Source of the DNA: Marinobacter antarcticus | Lineage (GTDB): Bacteria; Pseudomonadota; Gammaproteobacteria; Pseudomonadales; Oleiphilaceae | NCBI RefSeq assembly: GCF_900142385.1 | Contig: NZ_FRAQ01000001.1 | Coordinates: 496,001-560,000, forward strand | Length of the DNA stretch: 64,000 bases | Direction: 5' to 3' | Part shown: positions 8,993 through 17,952 of the stretch, piece by piece | How positions within the stretch are numbered: the stretch's first letter is position 1 | Layout of the letters: each line of letters starts with the position of its first letter | The notes under the pieces: model-generated | Seen by the model: only the letters and a program-made list of their open reading frames with translations | What the model was told of the DNA's origin: nothing | Database searches by the model: none | Position numbers and translations under genes: made by a program

Positions 8993-10181
8993 GCCAGACT
9001 TCGGGGCGGGGTACGAAGAAGACGAAGATCAGCCCGAAGGCCAATGCTGCTACTCCTATGCCGAAGGCTGAAACCAGGGTGCCACCGGCGTCCAGCCATT
9101 GCTTGGTCAGCCAGGGTCCGACCATCTGGGTAAAACCGTAGAGCGCAACCATGGCGGCAGACAATCGGGGGCCCTGATGTGGGTGCAGGGCACGGCCAAT
9201 GCGCTGGGTGAGCAAGACGGTTCCCAGGAAGGTGCTGCCTACCAGCGCGGCACACAACACCAGGCCGATGGCACCGGGCAAGAGAACGACGGCCAGCACA
9301 CCGGCCAGCTGGATCAGAAAGTTCAGTTTCAGAGCAGGGAGGTCTCCCATTTTGGTACCGAGCCGGTTCCACAGCCAGGCAGCCGGGATAGTGCACAGAG
9401 CAACAATAACCCAAACACCATCGAGCAACCAATGGCCGGCTTCGAGTTCCAGTTTTGCCAGCAGGGGCAGGAACGTCATTGGGAGGATGTAACCCAACCC
9501 GGCGCCAGCATAGGACAAAAACAGTGGGATACTGGCACGATCAATAAGTGGTGTGGTGGTTGCGGCTTTGCCATCACTGCCGTGCTCGTGATCCTGCAAC
9601 TCCAGCCGCGACAGCCGGTAGGCGCCCCAAGCGGCCAAAGGAATGGAGATCAGAGCCGCAGGCCACCAACGCTCTGCTCCTTCCAGCCAATCGGCACTGC
9701 CGGTGACTAGTCCGCTGGAAACCAACAAGCCCAGGCCCACGCCGATATACACAAGCCCACTCATGCTGGCTCGATTGCGCAACACAAGCCACTCAAGAAT
9801 CAACGCCGGAGCCTGAACGAAAACTACACCGTTAGCGACTCCGTTCAGCCAACGGCTGGCGGAAATGGCGGTCAAGCTGTCCGTCTGGGTGACGAGCAGG
9901 GTCGTTATGACATGCACCACCAAAGAAACAGGCAGCAGCACACGGATCTGGCTGACCCGGTACCAGCGGATAGCGAGTATGGCTCCCATGAGGTAGCCGA
10001 GGTAATTCCAGGTTGCCACCGCCGCGCCGTCTGACGCGGTGAACTGGCCGTCGTCTACCAGATAGGGCAGCAGAGGGGTGTAGATAAAGCGACCGAGCCC
10101 GTGCACAACCATTAGCATAATGGCGCCAGCTGCCAGAACGCCAAAGAGCTCTTTCGGGGTCGTGCTGTTCTGCTGATACAT
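8967..10181 (-). CDS. YbfB/YjiJ-family MFS transporter
   Basis: A 404-residue membrane protein with about twelve transmembrane segments. The first helix carries the family's HGLGRFIYTPLLPYLV pattern, and WNYLGYLMGA begins helix two. The substrate is unknown for this family. Its 3' end overlaps the hrpB start, so the two may be co-transcribed. The ATG at 10181 has a weak GGA-containing site upstream. Nothing in the sequence hints at the exported compound. Confidence 0.8.
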   Translation of the reverse strand: MYQQNSTTPKELFGVLAAGAIMLMVVHGLGRFIYTPLLPYLVDDGQFTASDGAAVATWNYLGYLMGAILAIRWYRVSQIRVLLPVSLVVHVITTLLVTQTDSLTAISASRWLNGVANGVVFVQAPALILEWLVLRNRASMSGLVYIGVGLGLLVSSGLVTGSADWLEGAERWWPAALISIPLAAWGAYRLSRLELQDHEHGSDGKAATTTPLIDRASIPLFLSYAGAGLGYILPMTFLPLLAKLELEAGHWLLDGVWVIVALCTIPAAWLWNRLGTKMGDLPALKLNFLIQLAGVLAVVLLPGAIGLVLCAALVGSTFLGTVLLTQRIGRALHPHQGPRLSAAMVALYGFTQMVGPWLTKQWLDAGGTLVSAFGIGVAALAFGLIFVFFVPRPEVWHARTLRFD

Positions 10182-10278
10182 GCTATCTGTTCCGGCGAGT
10201 GTGTTTTCAGCCGGGCAGTCTATGCGAGTCGCGCCACTATGTCAGTTTGACCTTGGCAGAGATGCCTGCTCAACCGGC

Positions 10279-10944
10279 TCAGGAACGGGCGTTTTCACGA
10301 TTGGCTTTAGCCCACTTGTAAATGCGCTCAAAAGCCTCTGCCAGATGCTCAGGGTTGTGGGGCGGTTGAATAAGTGCCGCTAACTCGCCATCCGGGTTCA
10401 CCAGTGCAAAATGCCCGCTGTGGTCTACTAACAGCTCGCCGTCCACCTGCCGATGCACAAAAACCGCACTCAGACTTGTCGCCAGCGCCCGCAGTGTTTC
10501 CAGATCCCCGGTCAATCCATGGAAGTTCTCGCCAAAGAATCCGGTATAGGATTTGAGCTGCTCCGGTGTATCGTGCTCCGGGTCCGCACTGACCAGCAGG
10601 TAATCTGGCTGCGGCAACTCCTTCGACAGTAGTTTGTCTGTTCGACGCAGATTGGCCATAGCCGCCGGGCAGATATCCGGGCAGTTTGTGTAACCCACAA
10701 ACGCAAACGTCCACCGGCCCCGAAGGCTTTCCCGGGTAACGGTTTCCCCGTTTTCGTTAATCAGCGTGAACTCTGCCAGAGGCCGTGGCTGGTCATAAAC
10801 ATAGGTGTTCATCTCGGCAAGATCCGGGGCTGGGGTCGGCTCGCCATTGCTCACCGTAAATACCTGCCGCCCAACGACCAGGCCGAAAACCAGAATTACA
10901 AATAAAAAAAGGAAAAATAAGGTGATTTTCACCGAACGATTCAT
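10279..10944 (-). CDS. SCO1/SenC copper chaperone for cytochrome c oxidase
   Basis: SCO proteins deliver copper to, or keep reduced, the CuA site of oxidase subunit II at the periplasmic face. The 221-residue product has one N-terminal membrane anchor (residues 8-27) and a thioredoxin fold with the copper cysteines CPDIC (Cys88, Cys92) and the ligand histidine in VDHSGHF (His175). The ATG at 10944 follows GGAG at a proper distance; the longer frame from 10977 lacks this. It is the last gene of the leftward oxidase assembly series, separated from ctaB by a palindromic repeat. Confidence 0.92.
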   Translation of the reverse strand: MNRSVKITLFFLFLFVILVFGLVVGRQVFTVSNGEPTPAPDLAEMNTYVYDQPRPLAEFTLINENGETVTRESLRGRWTFAFVGYTNCPDICPAAMANLRRTDKLLSKELPQPDYLLVSADPEHDTPEQLKSYTGFFGENFHGLTGDLETLRALATSLSAVFVHRQVDGELLVDHSGHFALVNPDGELAALIQPPHNPEHLAEAFERIYKWAKANRENARS

Positions 10945-10984
10945 TACGACTCCGCTAGCCAAGCTCTGCTTCGACACAGTGTAC

Positions 10985-11070
10985 GGAGGAGGGGGATGTC
11001 TTTTCCTCTGGGAAAAACAACTCGCTGCGTTCAGACATTTTTCCCGGCAGAAAAGACATCCCCCTCCTCC
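10985..11070. repeat. Dispersed long palindromic repeat, copy B (forward orientation)
   Basis: Perfect 20-base outer arms (10985-11004 and 11051-11070, starting GGAGGAGGGGGATGTC) enclose inner A-rich/T-rich arms and the oriented centre AACTCGCTGCGTTCAGACAT (11018-11037 approximately). Inner arms and centre match copies A and C closely; the GC-rich outer stem differs. It lies between ctaB and the SCO1 gene, both leftward, just past the ctaB stop. It may therefore end or stabilise the upstream message and separate expression of SCO1 from the heme A genes. Confidence 0.88.
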
Positions 11071-11088
11071 CCGTGAACCTGTGTAGCG

Positions 11089-12009
11089 TCAGAAATATAC
11101 AAAGTGATCTACAAGAAGTACCACAAACAGGGCCATCAGGTAAGTGATGGAGTATTTGAAGGTGTTAAGAGCTACACGGCGATCGTCGCCTTTCAGCAAC
11201 CGTATGGCGTAGTGGAGGAAGCGCAGGCCTAAGGCCAGAGCACCAGCCAGATAAATCCAGCCGGACATGCCTGTGACAAAAGGTAGCAGGCTGACCGCCA
11301 GCAAAATAAGGGTGTAAAGCAGGATGTGCAGTTCGGTATATTTGTTGCCATGGGTAACGGGCAACATGGGGATGCCGGCTTTGGCGTATTCTTCTTTACG
11401 GTGAATGGCCAGCGCCCAAAAATGGGGGGGTGTCCATGCGAAGATGATCAAAACCAGCAGTAGAGCATGGCCGTCTACTTGCCCGGTCACCGCCGTCCAG
11501 CCCAGCAGGGGAGGCATGGCACCGGCCAGGCCGCCAATGGTGATGTTCTGAGGGGTCGCCCGCTTCAGGAACAAAGTATAGACACCGGCGTAACCCACGA
11601 GAGAAGCCAGGGTGAGCCATGCGGTCAAGTCGTTCACTTGCCACATCAATACCGCCATACCTACACAAGCAAGCAACGCGGCAAACGTGATTGCTTCCAA
11701 AGGGGAGATCTTGCCTGTGGCCACCGGGCGCTTACGGGTGCGAGCCATCACGGTATCAATCTTCTGATCGACAACGTGGTTGACTACTGCAGCAGCGCCC
11801 GCAAGAAAGGCAATGCCCATATTGCCATAGATCAGTACACTCCAGCTGGGTAACTCGGAGGTCGCCAGCAGCATGCCGATGACCGATGTCAGGATCATCA
11901 GCGCCACAACCCGGGGCTTGGTCAGCTCCAGGTAATCCCGCCAGGAAATCGAACCGGCGGATTGACTGGAAACTACCTGGGCCGGCAGTACGTCCACTTG
12001 CTCACTCAT
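11089..12009 (-). CDS. ctaB: Protoheme IX farnesyltransferase
   Basis: CtaB (CyoE) attaches a farnesyl group to protoheme, making heme O, the substrate of CtaA. The 306-residue integral membrane protein begins with a short soluble stretch, then LTKPRVVALMILTSVIGM, and has the prenyl diphosphate site NHVVDQKIDTVMARTRKRP near residues 78-96. It ends in nine or so hydrophobic segments. Its ATG overlaps the ctaA stop by four bases (ATGA) and is preceded by AGGAGG, so the pair is translationally coupled. It belongs to the heme A branch of the oxidase cluster. Confidence 0.95.
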   Translation of the reverse strand: MSEQVDVLPAQVVSSQSAGSISWRDYLELTKPRVVALMILTSVIGMLLATSELPSWSVLIYGNMGIAFLAGAAAVVNHVVDQKIDTVMARTRKRPVATGKISPLEAITFAALLACVGMAVLMWQVNDLTAWLTLASLVGYAGVYTLFLKRATPQNITIGGLAGAMPPLLGWTAVTGQVDGHALLLVLIIFAWTPPHFWALAIHRKEEYAKAGIPMLPVTHGNKYTELHILLYTLILLAVSLLPFVTGMSGWIYLAGALALGLRFLHYAIRLLKGDDRRVALNTFKYSITYLMALFVVLLVDHFVYF

Positions 12010-13136
12010 GCCGTAACCTCCTGCTTCATTGCTGTTGTATGTGTTGCTGTTTCAGCCTGTGGCTGCAATTGATGGTGCCGCCAGATCAGGTAAATGACTG
12101 ACAGCAGCAGGCCAGCGCCCATGGCGTTGTGGGCAACTGCGACCGGAAGGGGAATATAGAATAGAACGTTGGCAATACCGAGAGCAACCTGCGCCGCCAG
12201 TGCTGCTGCAACCAGCCGGATGGGGCCGTGCAGCTCCCGATTATTGTTCCGGCGCCAGATCAATACCAACAGAACTGAAAAATAGGCCAGAACCACCAAG
12301 GCACCTGCCCTGTGGGTTACGTGAATCGCCACTCGTCCGTCCGCTGTGAGCTGCCCTCCCAGATAGTTAGGACCAACATGCTGGGTAATGTCAAAACCGT
12401 GCTGGAAATCCATGCCTTCTGGCCACCACTGACCCTGACAGGTTGGCAGGTCTGTACAGGCGACTGCCGCATAATTCGCGGCCGTCCAGGCACCCAGCGC
12501 AATCTGCATAATGATCAATAGCAAACCACCGAAAAGCCACGGGCGGAAACCCGCCAGGCTGGCCCCCAGTTCTGACGGCTTTGCCGAAGCTGCAGGCGTT
12601 GTGGCCGCCGCCGCGACCTGATCAGCCGAAAACTTCCGCAACCGAAGCACCCACAACGTAAGCAGGCTCAGTGTTGTAAAACCACCCAGCAGGTGCAAGG
12701 CAACAACCTGGGGCCAAAGCTTAAGGGTGACCGTCCACATACCGAAGGCACCCTGCAGCAGTATAAAACCGGCAATGAAGAGGGGTAATTTGAAGGGGAC
12801 GCCACTCCGGCGCTGACGCACCGCGCTGACAGCCAAGCCGAACACCACCAGCCCCAGCGTGCCGGCAGCGTAACGGTGAATCATTTCAGGCCAGCCTTTG
12901 GCCACATCCACGGGTGTATCCGGGAAACGGGCATTGGCAATCGCAACATGTGAATCGCTCTGGGGCACGGTCAAGAAGCCATAACACCCCGGCCAGTCCG
13001 GGCAGCCCAGGCCCGCATCAACCAACCGTGTCCAGGCGCCAAGCATGATCACCACTACGGCGAGAAGAACCGAAAACGTAGCCCAGTTCAACATGGCTCG
13101 TGCTTTTGGCTGACTGCTGGTGGACAAATGATTCAA
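12006..13136 (-). CDS. ctaA: Heme A synthase
   Basis: CtaA (Cox15) oxidises the heme O methyl group to a formyl, giving heme A for cytochrome aa3. The 376-residue membrane protein shows eight hydrophobic segments and the expected histidines, including EMIHRYAAGTLG near residue 85 and HVTHRAGALVV near 276. An IGCPDWPGCYG-like CPDWPGC cysteine pair lies in the first periplasmic loop. The start codon is TTG at 13136; a strong GGAGGA seven bases upstream decides it. The gene is coupled to ctaB downstream. Confidence 0.94.
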   Translation of the reverse strand: MNHLSTSSQPKARAMLNWATFSVLLAVVVIMLGAWTRLVDAGLGCPDWPGCYGFLTVPQSDSHVAIANARFPDTPVDVAKGWPEMIHRYAAGTLGLVVFGLAVSAVRQRRSGVPFKLPLFIAGFILLQGAFGMWTVTLKLWPQVVALHLLGGFTTLSLLTLWVLRLRKFSADQVAAAATTPAASAKPSELGASLAGFRPWLFGGLLLIIMQIALGAWTAANYAAVACTDLPTCQGQWWPEGMDFQHGFDITQHVGPNYLGGQLTADGRVAIHVTHRAGALVVLAYFSVLLVLIWRRNNNRELHGPIRLVAAALAAQVALGIANVLFYIPLPVAVAHNAMGAGLLLSVIYLIWRHHQLQPQAETATHTTAMKQEVTA

Positions 13137-13158
13137 GGTAATTCCTCCAGGCTGAGCC

Positions 13159-13809
13159 TCAGCCCACCTGTGACAGTTTGAGCAGGTGTTTCAGATCCTT
13201 GAGCATGTCCTTGCCAGAATTTTCCGGACCATAGTGCATCATAACGTTTCCAAAAGGATCAATCAGCATGATGCGTGGCTCTTTTTCCGGGTTTATACCC
13301 ACAGGCCAAGCTGGTGTTGTGCCCGGCGCCGGCACCAGGCGCTCCATTAAACGGTACTCAGTAGGCCAGCGCGCAGCCAAATCACCGGTAATACCACCCA
13401 GCACAGCGGCTCTGGAGACACGGTTGGCGTTTTTGCCCAACGCAATATTTGCTTGCCTCGCCAAATAGAGCAGCTCTTCACAACGGCTGTCACACTCGCC
13501 GGCTGCGACCAAAAGCAACCATTGGGGCTCAGCCTGTGCTGCGCTGAACCTCTCGGCAAGCGGCTCACCGGAAAGCGTTTCAAGGCTGAGGTCCGCCACA
13601 GGCACCGTCGGGTTGATCAGCACCCCCTGATTGGTGTGTCCTGCCGGGTTCAACCAGCCGGTATAGAACATGAGCGTGGCCAGGATCATCGGCCCGAAGC
13701 CAAGGGCAAACAATAAAAACGCGGTACGCCGGCCTCTGCGAGCCTGCTCGGGCGTCGGGCCGTCTTTATCTTCCTGCTGTGGCATCCGGTCAGCCATTGT
13801 CATTGTCAT
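13159..13809 (-). CDS. Membrane-anchored CxxxC protein of the oxidase cluster
   Basis: The 216-residue product has one membrane segment (about residues 30-50, FLLFALGFGPMILATLMFYT) and a periplasmic domain with CDSRC near residue 105, which resembles the spacing of SCO-type copper cysteines, though the SCO histidine is not obvious. A gene of this kind sits in the same place in the Pseudomonas oxidase cluster (between surf1 and ctaA, from memory). A thioredoxin-like redox or copper role in oxidase assembly is therefore likely but unproven. AGGAACC precedes the first of three close ATGs. It overlaps the surf1 end by 20 bases. Confidence 0.75.
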   Translation of the reverse strand: MTMTMADRMPQQEDKDGPTPEQARRGRRTAFLLFALGFGPMILATLMFYTGWLNPAGHTNQGVLINPTVPVADLSLETLSGEPLAERFSAAQAEPQWLLLVAAGECDSRCEELLYLARQANIALGKNANRVSRAAVLGGITGDLAARWPTEYRLMERLVPAPGTTPAWPVGINPEKEPRIMLIDPFGNVMMHYGPENSGKDMLKDLKHLLKLSQVG

Positions 13810-14527
13810 TATTGGTTCCTGTCTTTCGATAGCTCGCTACTACACTCAATACAGTCAGCACCATTGCAAGCGCAAACCACTGTGTCGCATATCCGTAATG
13901 TGTTTGTGGCCCCATCCGATCCGGCTCCCAGTCGGCACGATAAGCTCCCGGCTGCTCGCTGTTCTGCAGCCGGATAATGGCACCAGGCAGCCTCGCAATC
14001 TCAGCTCTCGCTACCGGTCCTGGAAGCATCTGCACCCGACGGGGCCAGCCTTCTGCCTGTACTGACTTGCTGGACAGAACCGGCGGCTCCGGGTACGGGC
14101 CTATTCGACCGGTCATACTGAATATACCTTCAGGGGGAGTTACATCTGGCAATTCATTTCGGGTTCTCGGGGCCGCGACCCACCCTCGGTTTATCAGAAC
14201 TGGCGGGCCCTCAAGCGGGTAAAAAGCTGTCAGCACCTCGTAACCGGCGATACCATCACGGGTCCGGTTATCCAGCAACCAGCTGCGCTCACCAAAGAGC
14301 CCGGTAACTGTAACCGGCCTGCCGTTCTCCAGCCCTCTGGCCACCAGTTCCGGCCAATCTAGATTCTGAGCTTCCTGTTGCCACTGGTCCAGTATGATCT
14401 GCTTTTCTTCCGCCCGATTCAGTTGCCAGATACCCAGCGCTATCAATAGCGGCAAAAAGGCACCCGTAAAAACCATTAATCGCCAATCAATACGCCATTG
14501 TCGGGAGTTTTTCTTTGGCTCAGTCAT
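13790..14527 (-). CDS. SURF1-family oxidase assembly protein
   Basis: SURF1 proteins help insert heme a into oxidase subunit I. The 245-residue product has the family layout: an N-terminal membrane helix followed by LGIWQLNRAEEK, a periplasmic domain with LINRGWVAAPR near residue 115, and a C-terminal helix beginning YGYATQWFALA near 212. It opens the second leftward block of the cluster (surf1 to SCO1). It is divergent from the small DUF2909 gene, and the 54-base gap between the two starts holds a symmetric CTATAG core that could serve as a -10 in both directions. Confidence 0.92.
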   Translation of the reverse strand: MTEPKKNSRQWRIDWRLMVFTGAFLPLLIALGIWQLNRAEEKQIILDQWQQEAQNLDWPELVARGLENGRPVTVTGLFGERSWLLDNRTRDGIAGYEVLTAFYPLEGPPVLINRGWVAAPRTRNELPDVTPPEGIFSMTGRIGPYPEPPVLSSKSVQAEGWPRRVQMLPGPVARAEIARLPGAIIRLQNSEQPGAYRADWEPDRMGPQTHYGYATQWFALAMVLTVLSVVASYRKTGTNNDNDNG

Positions 14528-14581
14528 GGTCTGCTATAGTAAATGTGGCAGCAACCAGAACAAAAAACCAGAGAGATTTTT

Positions 14582-14785
14582 ATGCTCAAAGCCCTTATTA
14601 TTTTTCTCATGCTCGCCGTCATCGTCAGCCTTTTCAGCGGCCTTTTTTTCCTCATCAAAGATGGCGGTAAAACCAATCGGGTGGTGAACTCCCTCGCCGT
14701 TCGGGTAACACTAAGCGTGCTTTTGCTGGTCGTCATTATTTTGTCAATATGGCAAGGGAGCCTGACACTGCACCCGACTCCCTGA
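14582..14785 (+). CDS. DUF2909-family twin-transmembrane protein
   Basis: A 67-residue protein of two membrane segments (LKALIIFLMLAVIVSLFSGL and VTLSVLLLVVIILSIW) joined by a short FLIKDGGKTNRVVNSLAVR loop. It resembles the DUF2909 family, typically found beside cytochrome c oxidase genes, which suggests an assembly or stability role. The ATG at 14582 is used; the longer frame from 14543 adds a charged leader and is unlikely. It reads against its neighbours, diverging from surf1 and converging on coxC with 18 bases between stops. Confidence 0.82.
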   Translation: MLKALIIFLMLAVIVSLFSGLFFLIKDGGKTNRVVNSLAVRVTLSVLLLVVIILSIWQGSLTLHPTP

Positions 14786-14803
14786 CGGCAAATCATTGTT
14801 GCA

Positions 14804-15691
14804 TCAGATGACATACACAAACACAAACAGGCCCAGCCAGACCACATCCACAAAGTGCCAATACCAGGAAGTTGCCTCAAATCCGAAGTGGTTGTCCCCT
14901 GTGAAATGCCCCTTGTGAATGCGTATCAGCATGATGATCAGCATCAGCGTTCCCAACATTACGTGAACACCGTGGAAACCGGTGAGCATGAAGAAGGTAC
15001 TGCCATAGATACCGGACTGAAGCGTCAGGTTGAGCTCCTGATAGGCGTGCAGATATTCCTCTGCCTGCAGAGAAAGAAATGCCAGCGCCAGCACGATTGT
15101 GGCTGCAAGCCAGATTTTCACTTTCTTCCGGTTATCGGCTTTGAGCGCATGGTGGGCAACCGTCACGGTAAATGACGAAGTAACCAGAAGAATGGTGTTC
15201 ACAAGCGGCAGGCCCCAGGCGCCGATCACGGATTCCGGTGCCGGGAAGGCTTCCGGATCCGGATTGTTAATCAACGGCCAAGTCGCCTGAAAACCCTCCC
15301 AGAGCATGTTGGAACTGCCCCTGTCGCCTTCGCCGCCGAGCCAGGGCACAGCAAACACGCGGGCGTAGAAGAGCGCTCCGAAAAACGCCGCAAAAAACAT
15401 GATTTCCGAGAAAATAAACCAGCTCATACCCCAGCGGAACGAACGATCCATCTGTGGACTGTATAGGCCAGAGCGGCTTTCTTTGATGACGGTGCCAAAC
15501 CAGCCAAATAACATATAAATCATGATCAGTATGCCGACTGCGAATATCATCCAGTCGCCGCTCGTACTCCCGCCTTGTTTGCTGCTGACCATAATCGAGG
15601 CTGCCCCGAACAGGGTAACCCCCAAGCCCACAGTCGCAACAATAGGCCACTTGCTCTGTTCAGGAACGTAATAGGTCTGAAAGTCCGCCAT
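14804..15691 (-). CDS. coxC: Cytochrome c oxidase subunit III
   Basis: Subunit III of the aa3-type terminal oxidase stabilises the core and the proton entry path. The 295-residue protein begins MADFQTYYVPEQSKWPIVA, has seven membrane segments and the family signatures WGMSWFIFSEIMFFAAFFGA, GFHGVHVMLGT and HFVDVVWLGLFV at the C-terminus. The ATG at 15691 follows GGAG; an ATG 24 bases earlier lies inside the ctaG end and is less likely. It is the last gene of the coxB-ctaD-ctaG-coxC group. Confidence 0.96.
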   Translation of the reverse strand: MADFQTYYVPEQSKWPIVATVGLGVTLFGAASIMVSSKQGGSTSGDWMIFAVGILIMIYMLFGWFGTVIKESRSGLYSPQMDRSFRWGMSWFIFSEIMFFAAFFGALFYARVFAVPWLGGEGDRGSSNMLWEGFQATWPLINNPDPEAFPAPESVIGAWGLPLVNTILLVTSSFTVTVAHHALKADNRKKVKIWLAATIVLALAFLSLQAEEYLHAYQELNLTLQSGIYGSTFFMLTGFHGVHVMLGTLMLIIMLIRIHKGHFTGDNHFGFEATSWYWHFVDVVWLGLFVFVYVI

Positions 15692-15707
15692 AGCAATCTC
15701 CGATGGC

Positions 15708-16298
15708 TTATCCATTATCGATTATTGTTGTTTTCAACGCAGCAGCCTGTGATTCGCCCTGGTCATACAGCGTATAGGACAGCGTCAGTTTGGTAATGTG
15801 GCTGGGCAAATCCCGGTCCACAATAAAAACCAGAGGCATTTCTGTACTCTCACCGGCAGCCAGTGGTTGCTGGTTGAAGCAGAAACACTCTGTTTTATGG
15901 AAATACAAAGTTCCCTCGGATGGCGACAGGCTCGGTACCGCCTGCGCCACCATATCCCGGTCGGTCGGGTTCTCGGCGTAGAAATTTACCTTAATCGCCT
16001 CACCGGGATGAGCCTCGACACTTCGCGCCACCGGACGAAAAACCCATGGCATGTCCGGCCCGTTCTGCGCCACAAACTGTACTTTGACGGTGCGGGTCAT
16101 GTCTGCAGTCGTCAGCTCCGTGGATTCATAACGGCCACTGGTCTTGCCATTAATGCCCGTAATGTCACAGAAAACGTCGTACAGAGGCACCAGCGCAAAG
16201 CCAAAGGCAAACATGCCAACTACGCTGGCAAGGCACCAGCCTACAACCCGCGCATTGCTGCGCTGGGGGGGCGCGTTATTTGCCGGTTGCTCAGCCAT
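15708..16298 (-). CDS. ctaG: Cytochrome c oxidase assembly protein CtaG (Cox11)
   Basis: CtaG/Cox11 donates copper to the CuB centre of subunit I. The 196-residue protein has an N-terminal membrane helix (about residues 18-40), then LVPLYDVFCDITGINGKT, a periplasmic Ig-like domain, and the copper site KTECFCFNQQPL near residue 137. GGGGG lies eight bases before the ATG. It sits in the standard place between ctaD and coxC. Confidence 0.95.
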   Translation of the reverse strand: MAEQPANNAPPQRSNARVVGWCLASVVGMFAFGFALVPLYDVFCDITGINGKTSGRYESTELTTADMTRTVKVQFVAQNGPDMPWVFRPVARSVEAHPGEAIKVNFYAENPTDRDMVAQAVPSLSPSEGTLYFHKTECFCFNQQPLAAGESTEMPLVFIVDRDLPSHITKLTLSYTLYDQGESQAAALKTTIIDNG

Positions 16299-16310
16299 GT
16301 TGCCAGCCCC

Positions 16311-17894
16311 CTATTTGACTTCGGGCGGAGTGGCAAATGTGTGGTAAGGCGCTGGCGAAGGCACCGTCCACTCAAGACCCTCTGCACCTTCCCAGGGCTT
16401 GGCAGCTGCTTTTTCACCGCCTCTGACACACTTCACAACAATCAGTAGGAACAGCAGTTGGGTAGAGCCGAACATAAAGGCACCAATACTCGACACCATA
16501 TTAAAATCTGCAAACTGCAGAGCATAATCCGGAATCCGGCGGGGCATACCGGCAAGACCCAGGAAGTGCATTGGGAAGAACGCCAGGTTCATCCCGACAA
16601 ACGACAGCCAGAAATGGGTTTTACCAAGGGTTTCGTCATACATGTGACCGGTCCACTTGGGCAACCAGAAGTATGCCGAAGCGAAGATACCGAATATGGC
16701 ACCAGGCACCAGTACGTAATGGAAGTGGGCAACCACGAAGTAGGTGTCGTGGTACTGGAAGTCCGCCGGTGCAATCGCCAGCATCAGACCGGAGAAGCCG
16801 CCGATCGTAAACAGGATCACAAAGGCGATGGCGAACAGCATGGGAGTCTCGAACGTGAGCGAACCCCGGAACATGGTGGCCACCCAGTTAAACACCTTTA
16901 CCCCCGTCGGTACGGCAATCAACAAGGTGGCGTACATGAAGAACAACTGCCCGGCGACGGGCACGCCGACAGTGAACATGTGGTGCGCCCACACCAGGAA
17001 TGAAAGCATCGCAATAGCCCCCACCGCATAAACCATCGAGGCATAGCCAAACAGCTGCTTACGGGAAAACGCGGGAATGATGTGCGATATGGCTCCAAAC
17101 GCCGGCAAAATCATGATGTACACCTCGGGATGCCCGAAGAACCAGAACACATGCTGAAACAGAACCGGATCGCCGCCACCGGCCGCGTTAAAGAAACTGG
17201 TACCGAAGTTGATGTCCATCAGCATCATGGTTACCACACCCGCCAGCACCGGCATCACCGCGATAAGCAGAAACGCTGTGATCAGCCAGGTCCATACGAA
17301 CATGGGCATTTTCATCAGGGTCATGCCCGGCGCCCGCATGTTAAGTATGGTGGCGATTACGTTAATAGCGCCCATGATCGACGACACACCCATGATGTGA
17401 ATGGCAAAAATGAAGAAGGTCGTACTTGGCGGCCCGTAGGTTGTGGAAAGCGGAGCATAGAATGTCCAACCGAAGTTGGGGCCACCGCCTTCCATAAACA
17501 GGGTTGAAACCAGTATCAGGAAGGCACAGGGCAGCAGCCAGAAACTCCAGTTGTTCATCCGTGGCAGGGCCATATCCGGCGCGCCGATCATCAGTGGAAT
17601 CATCCAGTTTGCCAGCCCTACAAATGCAGGCATAACGGCACCAAACACCATGATCAGGCCGTGCATGGTGGTCATCTGGTTAAAAAATTCCGGCTGAACA
17701 ATCTGCAACCCCGGCTGGAACAGTTCTGCCCGGATAACCATCGCCATGGTTCCGCCCAGAAGGAACATGGTGAAGCTGAATATCAGGTACATCGTCCCGA
17801 TATCTTTATGGTTGGTAGTCAGCAGCCAGCGGCTGATGCCGCTCGCTGGGCCGTGGTGATGATCCTGTGCGTGGGTATCTGCAACCGCACTCAT
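16311..17894 (-). CDS. ctaD: Cytochrome c oxidase subunit I
   Basis: Catalytic heme-copper subunit reducing oxygen to water while pumping protons. The 527-residue protein has twelve membrane segments. The low-spin heme histidine is in TMHGLIMVFGA near residue 75, the CuB histidine and cross-linked tyrosine are in WFFGHPEVYI near 255, and the heme a3 and second low-spin ligands are in YFVVAHFHYVL near 390. This is an A-family oxidase. GGGGG precedes the ATG. The upstream coxB ends 58 bases away and the genes are presumably one transcript. Confidence 0.97.
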   Translation of the reverse strand: MSAVADTHAQDHHHGPASGISRWLLTTNHKDIGTMYLIFSFTMFLLGGTMAMVIRAELFQPGLQIVQPEFFNQMTTMHGLIMVFGAVMPAFVGLANWMIPLMIGAPDMALPRMNNWSFWLLPCAFLILVSTLFMEGGGPNFGWTFYAPLSTTYGPPSTTFFIFAIHIMGVSSIMGAINVIATILNMRAPGMTLMKMPMFVWTWLITAFLLIAVMPVLAGVVTMMLMDINFGTSFFNAAGGGDPVLFQHVFWFFGHPEVYIMILPAFGAISHIIPAFSRKQLFGYASMVYAVGAIAMLSFLVWAHHMFTVGVPVAGQLFFMYATLLIAVPTGVKVFNWVATMFRGSLTFETPMLFAIAFVILFTIGGFSGLMLAIAPADFQYHDTYFVVAHFHYVLVPGAIFGIFASAYFWLPKWTGHMYDETLGKTHFWLSFVGMNLAFFPMHFLGLAGMPRRIPDYALQFADFNMVSSIGAFMFGSTQLLFLLIVVKCVRGGEKAAAKPWEGAEGLEWTVPSPAPYHTFATPPEVK

Positions 17895-17952
17895 TAAAAA
17901 CCCCCGTTACCGCCAATTATTGTGGCTGGTGATATCTGTTATCTGGCGTTGA

